Source: Rhinopomastus cyanomelas
Lineage: Eukaryota > Chordata > Aves > Bucerotiformes > Rhinopomastidae
Assembly (NCBI GenBank): GCA_013400115.1
Contig: VXBP01005598.1
Coordinates: 62,001 to 126,000 of the forward strand
DNA length: 64,000 nucleotides
Reading direction: 5' to 3'
A program made the position numbers and the translations under genes. Shown piece after piece: positions 11,601 to 23,600 of this stretch. The stretch's first letter is position 1. The number at the start of each line of letters is the position of its first letter. The notes beneath the pieces are model-generated. The model was not told the DNA's origin. It saw nothing but the letters and a program-made list of their open reading frames with translations, and did not search any database.

Positions 11601-14600
11601 CAGATATCATGCCTCCCAGAAATGTCCTTTAACTCACACTGATCATAGCTTCCTCAAACCGAGGTGGGAGTAGTTACAAGCAAAGCTGCAATCCTGACAC
11701 AAATTCAGCTGTTTATTTAGGAGTTGCAAGATGAGCAGAAGTAGAACCGCCTACTCTCACCCACAGCGTCACTACACAGCATTCCCAGCAATGATAATCA
11801 AACAGCTTGTTCTCTGCTTCCAAGAACCATGATTCATCCCTTTTTCTGTCAATACAAAGCAACAGAAAATCCAAGAAAACAAAAAAGCCCACAACCCACT
11901 CACAGAAGGCAAAGACTAAACACAAGCTAGATGAAAGGCTCTGAGGGCAGTCTTGTCACTCTCGGAATATAAGCCCCAGTGAGCAGCCCAAAGATGGTTT
12001 TTCTGTCTCATGCTCTTCAAGTGCAACAGTAATTTTGATTTTTAATTTTTTTTTAAATCACAGAATTATCAGAGTGCTGCAGAAGGGATGAAAATGGGAG
12101 TTTTTGCTGTCCAGTGTCCAGAATGATGCATTGTAGTGCTTCTAATTTTGAACTGCTCGCTATGGGGATCTTCAGCTGCAATACCATATTTTATATGTCC
12201 AACCTGAAGGGCATCTCTAACACCCCCATCCTCCAGCTGACTCAGGAATATGTTGCACAGGTTCTACACACACACAGAGGGATTATGAGAAGTTAACCCC
12301 AAAATCTCACATCCCTCTAGCAGCCCTTTTTAGTTCTAACCTGTGTAACTTACAGGCGTTTAAGACCAGGCTGGATGGGGCTCTGGCCAGCCTGGTCTAG
12401 GGTGGGGTGTCCCTGCCCATGGTGGGGGAGTTGGGACTGGATGACCAGGTGGTCCCTTCCAACCCTGAATGATTCTGATTCTGTAACTTCTCCAGTGAAG
12501 TGATCCTGCTGTGGCAGGGGGATTGGACTAGATGATCTTTCGGGGTCCCTTCCAATCCCTAATGATTCTATGATTCTAACTTGATCATTGCTTTGGCTCT
12601 ACTTTTGTGCATCTTTTTCAAGGAGCAGGATACACACATGAAAATGAAACACCTAAGAGATGATCAAATATAACAAACTCCATTAGTAAAAAAAAAACAA
12701 AACCAAAAAACCCCCAAAACAACAAAATGAAGTCAAAACAAATAAAGCCAAACCAAAAATACACCCAAAAACGCCCAATAAAAGCTGAAGCAGAAAAAGG
12801 CAGATAAAATTAAAATCATTGAAACTATCTGTGAAAAGCCACTTCAACATACTAAAACAGTGGTGAACTACATGCATCCCCATGGCTCTGTTCAAAAGAA
12901 AAACATACAAAAAGAGCCAACAAACATGCACTGTGTGGGCACAGCATCCACAGGCAGTTTCAGTCCACATCAGTCCCAGCTGCGTCACCAACAAGGTATC
13001 ACACTCTAGTAGAATGGTTTGGGCTGGAGAGGAACTTAAAGATAACTCAGTTCTAATCCCCCTGCCACGGGCAGGGACACCTCCCAGTAGGCCAAATTGC
13101 TCATAGTCCCATCCAACCTGGCCTTGAACACATCCAGTGACAGCGCAGCCACAACTTGACCCCATACAAATGAAAGTCACACAGACTAAAGTGTGACAAA
13201 GGAAGGCAGCTGGGTACACTGCTTTGGCTGGTGTACACTCCAGTCGTGTAATTGGATGATGGAACAGGTAATGGAAATGCTCCTTTCAGAGCTACTCAGA
13301 GTGAATTAACTCATCTACATGGGTCCACAGACTGAGTATTAGCTGGGTTGTCCTTGACATTACAGACCAGCACCCTTCATCTTCTTAACTATGGGGTGTG
13401 AACAAGTCTAGCTTGATCTTTACCCCTCCATAAATACGTTCCTAGCTCACATCTGAATAAAGTTCAAACTTTTCAAACAAAGTGTTTTCATCTTCCTTAA
13501 AAAGAAGCTGCCAATGGCGCCACAGCCTTGACACCCACCTAAGAAGGAAGAAACATGCTGTCACCCACCCTGCCATAGCCCACATTAAAGAAAACTGCTA
13601 GCCACCCTGGTGCCTGCTACTGCAGACACCTCTGCTTCTCCTGCTGGTCTTGCTCCAGTCTGTCTAAACACACAGTCAGAGTAGAGACTCCCCAGTAGCA
13701 TTTCCCACCTTGCACACAAACACCTCACAGCTGACCCCACCAGGACTGGGCATTCCACTGCTCTCTCTAAAATCTGCCCTTCACTTTGGATCCTTTCCCA
13801 AATGAACATTGACTGTTGCAGCTAGTATTTTACCAGGAAGAGGGACACTTCCAAATAAGTTCAGACCTGGGAGGAGGAGGGGCTGGTTTGTGAAGGGAGG
13901 ATTGGAGAGTGAGAAAAAACCACCACCACCACCCCAGAAACAACACTGAGCATTCATCCTGTGAGAAAAACCAGCCAAGCAGTTAGGATTTTCTCTCATT
14001 AGTAATCAGTGAAAGGATCCACAGCTCCACACGGCCTTTTTATGTGTCAGCCAGAGAAGCTGGAAAAGGCAGTCAGCCTGTTGCACTGTCACACATCACC
14101 CAGAGGGAGTTTTACTGCTTCTGCATTCACCAGGAATTTCCAGTCCTGGTATATTTCTCCTTTCAGCTCTTGGAAAGGCACCAGCCATGCAAACCCACAC
14201 TCCAGCTTGGAAACTGGCATAGACGACTGGTAACATCTGACACCGTAAAAGCTGTTTCTTACTGACGCTTTTAGCAGTATCAACCCCAAAAGGCAGACAG
14301 CGTAGGAAGGAGAGTACAGTGTAGGAAGGTGACACATCTGCCTGGGCATTTTCCTATACGTAGGCTCACAGAATCATTTAAATTGGAAAAGACCTTCAAG
14401 ATCATCAAGTCCAACCATTCACCTAACTGCACCAAGCCCACCACCAAACCACATTCCTAGACACCACATCTACGAAACTTCCAAACACATCCAGGGATGG
14501 CAATTCAGCTCCCTCCCTTGACAGACTGTCCCAAGGCCTGATGACCCTTTCAATTAAGAAGTTTTTCCTAATGTCCAACCTAAACTTCCCCTGGTGCAAC

Positions 14601-17600
14601 TTGGGGCCATTTCTTTCTGTCCTGTCACTTGTTACTTGTGAGAAGAGAGCAACCCCCACTTCTACATCCTCCTCTCAGGTAGTTGCAGACATATGTGCTG
14701 AATGATTACAGACACACAGCTTTGGGGTCTAAATCTGCTGACCTTACATGAATTCCCTGAACAGGAAATGCAGCTGGGCTAAACTAAAGCCTTCCTTTCC
14801 ATGTGTCTAAAGCCTAAACACACAGAAACCAATTACCCAGCTATATATTGAACCCTGTAATTCCTTCTGCAACAGCCACCAAGTTTGTAAGACCCTCATT
14901 TATCTTAATTACACAAGTTTCAGTTTTTAAGGGCTAACAGATGCCTTTGTGGTTTCCAGTTAGTTGCAGCCTAGGATCCCACAGCCCAAGGAAGGATTGC
15001 TCACAATTCCACAGCAACACTAGTCGGAGCAAAGTACTGCCTGCAAACGCATCCAGGAGAAGTAGGGGTCATAGCCCTTCCTTGTGCTCCCTTTCAGCAC
15101 TTGCTGACGCTGCTGTCATCAACCACAGCACATACATGCACGAAGAACACAGTGGTTTCTTGAGATGAAGTCTCCAGTGGCAATGCTGGTTTAAGGTGCT
15201 CCCACCCTCTCCTACAACTCATTTCCTCTCCCACACCACAACACAGGGCTGCCTCTGCTTTGGCAGCACAATTAGGTGAGCAACAGGGAATACCTCAAAC
15301 CACTCCTGTCGAAGGATTCACCTCAGGAAGCCCCAGCCTTTGTAGTGCCAGCAGGATGTTGCAGGCTTGCCTCATTCAAGCTCCTTTCTCACCCAGGAGC
15401 ATTAATGAGTTTGAGCAGGAATTTTTGCTTTCAGCAGGATTCTGCTGTGCTCACAACCCCTGCAATCATCAGCCTCATCCAGTCCCTCTGACATCCTCCC
15501 TGCCTCATTCCAGACCAAGAGCCCCAGGCAGCGTCCTCCAGACGGGGTGAAAAGGATTTGCCCAAAGTTTGAGATGAAGCACACAGAGAAACTTGACACA
15601 TAGCAACGTGTCTCTGGAAAAACACAGCACAAACAGCACCAGAGCCAGGCAGCATCCTTCCTGCTCTGGAACTCTGGTGCCAGAGCAGCTGCCGGAGAGA
15701 GAATGAGGGAGAAGGCCAGCAGCTGCGTACCTGGCATGCTGGCTCACAACCTCAGAGGGAGGCCCAGAGCTACAAATGAGCAGGAAATGAGCTCAGCAGA
15801 GGAGAAGAAAGAACTGGGAGCCAATTTCTGATGTCAACACACAAGCTCTGCTAAGCCTGTGGTATTACTGACTCAGATTCGTGAGCCACCAAATCTGCAA
15901 CTAATTACATGTTGACAGACGCAGGTAACCGCCTGCCTCCACTAAACAAAGAAGGCAGGAACCGCAGCGCGTGCTCCACAGCTCCTAGTGACATCACAGA
16001 ACTGTTTGGGTTGGAAAAGACCTTTAAGATTGAGTCTAACCATTACCCCAACTCTACCAAACCAACTGCTAAACCATGCCCCTAAGCTCCAGATCTCCAC
16101 GACTTTTAATAATGTCCAGGGAAGACGATTTAACCTCCTCCCTGTGCAGCCTGTTCCAAGACCTGATGACCCTTTCAGTTAAGAAATTTTTCCCAATGTC
16201 TAAACTAAACTTCCTCTGGTGCAACTTGAGGCCATTTCCTCTTGTCCTATCACTTGTTCCTTGTGAGAGGAGACCAACCGGCACCAAATCATAGTGCAGT
16301 CCTGAGAGTCACTGCTCACGATGAGCACATTGTCTCAACAACCCAAGGAAGAGTGAGCTCATGCCTAAGTTAATTATGTCTCACAGGCCATCTCCTGATA
16401 ATGATGTGTCTCTTTGCTATGCACAAGACGCTACGTGTCCATGATCTCAGCCGTGGGCAAACCCTCTTCTCCAATCTGAAGGACACCACTTCAGGTTTGT
16501 GGTCAAGAGAGGAACAAAGTATGTCCAAGAGCGCTGTTACTTTCTCAAAGACAGTGTGCACAGGAGGCCAAACCAGGGCAGAAGCTAAAGTCTGTTTTTC
16601 TGAAGATGTGAGCAAGATGGCAGTACTCCTAAACGCTGTGGATTTCAGCATGTACACAGAGCTGCACCTAATCCTCTCTTCATCCCCTGTGGGAAGACTA
16701 CAGAGTCGATATCAAACTGAAAAAGGAGTAGCAAATAAATCCAGGCAGAAATCTTACTGTGTTCTGCTAACCTACACTGCAGGAAAGATTTAAGGCCTGT
16801 AGATTCAGATCTTGAGCCCATTCTTCTCTCTTTGCACATAAGCAGCAGTTAGAGATTTCAAGTCTTTAAGGAAGACACATTAGCTGTCTGGCAGAGGAGA
16901 CTACTACTCTGCTCTCTCTCCTAACCAGACTGTATGGCTTCAACAGGAGATATGTCCCTTTGCCCTGGGTCCTGTAGTAATTAACACTGCAGCACTCCAT
17001 CTTTTTTATCCTGTATCATCACTTCTCCTTTCCCTCAGAGATGTGCTAACCCATGTACACACAATTCACAGTGTGGATTCAGCAACAGCAGGGAGTTCTG
17101 AAAAATGAGAGGACATATAAAAAAATCACCGAATAGTGTCCAATGGAAGAGTTAAATCTGGTTCATCCAAAGACAGGCTGTGGGGAACATGTTGGGGTGA
17201 CTTCTGAGCATCTCCCCTGACAGAATACTCCACAGAATCTATGCAGGGGCATGGATCCAAGCTGGGACATGGATCAGGTCTGAAAGATGGCACTGCAGCA
17301 CAATTTTTTCTGCTATTTTATGTCTTCACATCGCTCCCATTTCCTTCGTCGGCTGGACTGGATTCTTCTTTACACCACTTCAGAGGGCATCTTTTCCTGT
17401 TGCACAGCCACAATGCCCATCTCCTCCCATCTGCTGCATCCCTCTTCTCAGCAGATATACATCCCGTCAGCCTCACTGCCTGGGAACTATGGCATTAGCC
17501 ATCTCAGACTGGGCTCTGAGGAGGCCAAAACAGCTCCCAGTTACAGCTGCCCCTCTCTGACAGAGGAGAACATGATGAAAGGTTGCTAGAAGGACAAAGG

Positions 17601-20600
17601 AATACTCATCAGTATGTAAAGGTGGGAAATTAAAGAAAACCAACACATGAGAAAGCCTGTTTAACACAACTTTTCTTCACTAAACCTGCAGTAATAACAT
17701 CACAGTCCAAAGACTTGATAAGATCCAGAGAAGGGTAGATAATTACAGGCAATCAGGGATATCAGATTTCCAGTTACTGAACACCAGGAGTGTCACTTTT
17801 CTATTATCTGCTGGTTATTCATACAGTCTTCTGCAGCATCTGTTTCTCATCAATATGGGCAGGATCCCAGAACTAGCTGCAGCACTGACCTAGTCCAGCA
17901 GCTTTGGCAAGTCCTCTTTGGTGCCTTTTGCCTAATTCTACAACAGCTCTCTCCTGGGGTAGACTTGCCCCTTTCCTTTGTGGGCAAATTCATCCATCTC
18001 ACATGCCAAGCCACTACACCCTCTAAAGCCTTTGCAAAGGGTTTAGTACTTACAAGCATCACTGGCAAGACCCATCTGTGTGCCATGACTTATGCAGCAG
18101 CTAAAGGGATGTGATGGAGTTGAGAAGAGGGGTGCAGTGAGGTAGATTTTTAGAATTTATTACATGTCATAATTCATTAGAATTTATTACATAATGTAAT
18201 AAAGTCTGTGACATGCAGGAACCAAAGAGGGACAGGGTTTTTTAGGAGGTATGAGTACACAAAGTGCGTGTAAATCACTCCGTACTTTCAGAAGTCTCAC
18301 TAAGTAGCAATGAGCACCTTGAAGACACTTAGAAAAGTCTGCCAGATGTGGAGACTGCTTGCCAAACCGTGCCTGCACCACGCACACATCTAGCTCCAAC
18401 ACAAGCCATTTCTTCTTTCGCAGTTCATATGCAGCAGATGTAAAAAACATCAGTGGAACAAAATCCTGTCCAAGCAACTCTGTGACTGAAATCCAGCAAA
18501 GCACAAGTTGTGACCCCACCTGAGGACCCTGGCATGCTTGAATACCCACGCAAAGCAAGAAAGTAATTAAAAACTGTTAAGTCGAGACCATTCAGCTGAT
18601 GGGTTTTCCATACATGTATTATTACTTAAAGATCTCCCAGGATCTCTCCAGGATCTCTGGAGGGGAGATGGCACCTCGTGGCAACACAATACAGCAGACA
18701 GGCTTTCCCCAGACAGCTTCCTGTCTTGATAAGACCGCAAGAATGAAAAGACATCCAATGAGACAATGAGACAGAAGCCAATAAGGCAGTCAATTCCTGA
18801 TGAAAAATTCAAGTCTCTACAACAAATTTTAGTGCCAATTTCTTATTAGGTGAGAACTGTCATGAAAAATCATCTAATTTCCACTCCTTTCCCACCAAAA
18901 TACTCCTAAGCACGTTGCCTCCATCAACCACAAAAAGGCAACTTATGCCTAGCTCTCTAACAACACCGCCAGCTTCTTTTATCTCTGTCATTACTGATGA
19001 GCCATGAAATTCATCTAACAAAAACAAATTTAGAAGCCCCAAGCTTAATTTTGATTGTACATTGCTGCTAGAGCCTGATAACTGAGAGCTGCATCCTTGT
19101 CTGCCAGACAGAAGCTCTGAGCAAGCTCCACTAATGAACTGTTGACACTGTGAACAATGGGAAGAGCACAATGGACGCAGTGTGTTTAAGTGTATTGTCA
19201 CAGCACTGACACAGCTGCTGTGAGCCTCCCATTTGCTTTTCCCTTGTACACAGGAAACAGCTGATCATCTGCTTCCTGCATGAGGCAACTATGCTGAGGG
19301 TCCTCACAAACCTCAGAGCTAGAGCTCAGCATTAGTCATCTTGGAGAGACAAGTCTGCTGCAGGTGAAGGGTGACTACATCTGTGCTATGAGGGAAGCTG
19401 TGAATCCAAAGTTTCTATAGATAATCTCCGCCAGCTTCTACAGATGGACAGAGGTTGAGCACTGTCTAGGCAGAAGGTGACAGAAGCATTGTGGAGTCAC
19501 AGATAACCATGGACAGCAGCAAGCTGCTAAGGGAAACCTGAAAGAAAAGAATGGAAACAGAAAGTGACTCAGGGAAACAAGCTCAGAGAAACAGTGGAAA
19601 GCAGAGCAAAGGGGAAGAGGTCACAATGGAGCAAAATGCAGAGGCATGGAAAGAATTAAGGGAGAGGAAAGTGAGCACTTTGGAGAAAGGGAGTCCATCT
19701 GGTAACAAACCCAAATCATCTGTAAGACTGAAGAGAGTTTGACTTGACAGCTCAGAGCAGCAGACCAGTGCCAGGTGCTACGCTTAGGCACAACCCCAAA
19801 AGAGATATTGAAAGAGTGTCTGAGCCTCTTGTTCCGTTGACAAAGGCAAAAAGCAGTGGCAAAGGAGGACTGCCAGAAACCACCTGCCACTCCAAGGGCT
19901 GCTAATGCATTCCTCTGGCTTCCTAGCCCAGCACTTGAAGGGCTGATCCTGCCCATGCTAAAGTCAGAGATAGGAGTCTGGTTGCTGATTGCAGTGAAGC
20001 TAGATCAAGATCTAGGATAATGTTTAGATGAGAACTCCTCATTTAGAGAAAACAGGAGTGAAAGGGTCCTAGGTATTGGAGACTTGCTCCTGAAAGGGAC
20101 TGAGGGCCCAACATGCAGAACTGACCTTCATCATGGGGAAGTCTGCAGTTTACCTGGAGCCTGAATCAGGGATACCACTAGGTTGCTCCCTAACCTGGTG
20201 AGATCAGCTGACAATTACCCACTGCTGATCTTCCAGACAGTTGCGGAGGAAGTTGTACTCCATAGCCTGAGGGGAATGAAGAAAGACCTTAAGGCATTAG
20301 GACATTTAGTGAAAGACTCTGGGGCACAAATTGTATTCTGTTCATTACTTCCATTTTTGGGTGAGGACACGGGCCTGAATAGAAGGACTCAGTCCATTAA
20401 TACCTGGCTACAAGACTGGTGTTACAAGCAGGGCTTTGGGTTTTTTGATAATAACTGGTCTTATCAGGCACCAGACCTTGCAGATAGATATGAGAGGGGT
20501 TTATCTCAGAGGGGAAAAAGGGTTCTGGGGCAGGAGTTGTGAAGGCTCATTCAGAGGACTTTAAACTAGATTCGAGGCAGGGGGGATAGTTGATGGGTGA

Positions 20601-23600
20601 GCACCAGTGGGACAGAGCTCTGGTCTTAATGAAAACCAGGTGGTCTCTCGCTGTCCTAGGGTGAAATTAGAGTGCTCAGCTTGCTCCCTGAAATGGCTGA
20701 AATGGCGGAAGTCATTGCTAAGCCATTCTCCATCATCCTTCCTAAGTCATGGGGATCAGGAGAGGTGTCTGGGGACTGGAGGATAGCAAATGTCACTTCA
20801 ATCTTCAAAAAGGGTACAGAAGGAGGACCCAGGTAACTGTAGATTGGTCAGCCTCACCTCCATCCCAGGAAAGATTTTGTCCTAGAGGCTGTCTCCAGGT
20901 ACATCAAGGACAGGAAAGTTGTTAGGTGCAGAGGAACTGCTAACAGAGCAGTTGTGCAGCCCCTTCTCTCGGCAGTTAGGGACAGTCAGCATGGCTTCAC
21001 CAAGGGGAGGTCATGCTTGACCAACCTGATAGCCTTTTATGAGGGCATAACCAGGTGGACAGATGATGGCAGAGCAGTGGATGTGATCTATCTTGACTTG
21101 AGTAACGCATTTGACAGTCTCCCACAGCACCCTTACAGCCAAACTGAGGCGGTGTGGTCTAGATGATTGGGTGGTGAGGTGGATCGTGAACTGGCTGCAG
21201 GATAGAAGCCAGAGAGTGGTGGTCAATTGGACTGAGTCTAGCTGGAGTGCCCCAGGACTCAGTGCTGGGACTAGACCTGTTCAATCTATTCATTAATGAC
21301 TTGGATGACGGATTAGGGTGGTGTTGCCAACACCCCAGCAGACTGCTGCCATTCAGCAAGACCTGGAGAGCTGGGCAGGGAGAAATTTAATGAAGTATAA
21401 CAAGAGTAAGTGTAGTCTTGCATCTGGGCAAGAACAACCCCAGGTACCAGTATAGGCTGGGGACTGATCTGTTGGAGAGCAGTGTAGGGGAAAGTGACCT
21501 AGGGGTCCTGGTGGACACCAGGATGACTATGAGCCAGCAGCGTGCTCTTGTGGCCAAGAGGGCCAACAGCATCCTGGGGTGGATCAGAAGAGGGGTGGTT
21601 AACAGATCAAGAGACGTTCTTCTCCCCCTCTACTCTGCCCTGGTGAGACCACATCTGGAGTATTGTGTCCAGTTCTAGGCCCCTCAGTTCAAGAAGGACA
21701 TGGAGCTGCTGGAGGGAGTCTAACATAGAGTACCGAGGATGATGAAGAAAGTGGAGCACCTCCCTTATGAGAGGAGGCTGAGGGAGCTCGGTGTCTTTAG
21801 CTTGGAGAAGAGGAGACTGAGGGGTGACCTCATTAATGTCCATAAATATTTGAAGGATGGGTGTCAGGAAGATGGAACCAGGCTCTTCTCAATGTCATCT
21901 AATGATAGGACGAGGGGCAATGTGTGTAAGCTGGAACATAGGAGGTTCCATATAAATATGAGGAGGAACTTCTTCCCAGTGAGGGTAACAGAGCACTGGA
22001 ACAGGTGCCCAAGGGAATTGTGGAGTCTCCTTCAGTGTTCAGTGGAGACATTTAAAACCCGTCTGGATGTGTTCCTAGGTGATCTTTCGAGGTCCCTTCC
22101 AATCCCTAATGATTCGATGATTCTATGAAAAGGACAGCACCTTTCCAGTTTCATACCTACAGCATCTACTGGGTCATTTGCAACAATTTCTAAATCATAA
22201 CTTTAAGTCATCCTCTAAGTCCTTCATGAAGCCTTTCTCATGGGGACTCATTTAAATAGAGAAGGTGTTTATTTTGCATACAAAACCAGACAGTTTAGTA
22301 ATATCAGGCTCTGCTAAGAGTGAACTAGCCTGTGTTTTTCTGTGATCCTCTTGTGCCTTTGCCTAGAGCAATGGGATGGGCACATTTCAAACACAAAATA
22401 CTAACCAGTTGCTGGCAACATCACTGTAACTCATTTGGTCACCCTGCAGGTATGCATATACCTAGCCTTGTTCACCTGCTTACCAGTAAGACATCCTGTA
22501 TTGTTGAACATCCTTGGCCCTAAGCATCACAGCACACTCCGGATGCAGAGTGCCCTTTGCGACATGTTACTAGTTATCAGCAAGATCACACTGTGCAAAT
22601 GCCAGACTCCACCAAGAGCTCTTCTATTCTCATGCCAAAGACAGGGTAAGATGAACAGCCACTGTACCTTCCCAGCACACAGCAGCTCTGAGAAAGAAGA
22701 AAAGCATTGTGGAAGTCAGTCCAAGGGGATGAGGGATAAAGAAAAGGCAAGAATGGTTTGATATTGCTGAGCAAGAAAAAGAGCAGTCCTTCTCAGTATG
22801 AGCTGTTTGCTGAAACCAGCAATAATGGTAACAGCCAGCTCTTTCTGATATTGCTGACATTAAAAGAAAAAAAGAATCTTCTAAAAAGTTAATAACATCA
22901 AATAGCTCAAGATTTCACCCCTCAACCATATCCCTTAAGTGTAATATACTGCAGCCTGACTGAGCTGTAGGATAATGTTGGTCTTTTTAATGCTCCTTAA
23001 GCAAATCTGTAGGGACTTGGAGTCCTTCAATGCAATGAGAATTTGGTTGGCAATATTCTATCACTTCCACCAGATAAAAGGCAGAGCTAATAGCCACCTT
23101 CATTCAGAAAGCGTAAGATAAATACACACACATGTATACAAATTCCCACACCCATGCACATGCATCTGCATGCACATAAAAACCCACACAAGTTTAGATG
23201 ACTGAATGCTAACACACACGAGTATGTTTTTGTCAGGTGGATTTGTCAGGTTCAGTACATGCAGGTTGACTGTGAGCAGCAGGACATCTGCTTTTAAACA
23301 GGGCATTAAGAAACTGCCTGTGAGTATTGCACAGACCACACATACTGCATCCAATCTCTTCTTACATCCAAAGTTTTGCATCAGTGTCACTGGGTTCAAT
23401 GAGATTTTTGTGTTTCAACTTTGTGAAATTACACAAGGCTGTGGCCAGTCACTTTAAAATGCTGGTATGAAGTGTTTTCTATGCAGACAAGCACACTCTG
23501 TAAAGCAATTTTCTTTAGGGCAGGGGCAATGTAATTTTAAACAGAGTATTACTGAAATTGTGATGTGTACCGTGACCGCTCAGACACTACTCCTGATTTG

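Noticed and set aside
12683..13219. 178-codon minus-strand open frame, very rich in Phe, Leu and Cys
   Set aside because: It reads through the A-rich tract (giving FFF/LFV runs) and a CR1 3' end; composition explains it and no domain is recognisable.
19551..19742. 63-codon hydrophilic frame just upstream of the long CR1
   Set aside because: It might be 5' CR1 ORF1 sequence, but I could not match it; too short and featureless to call a gene.
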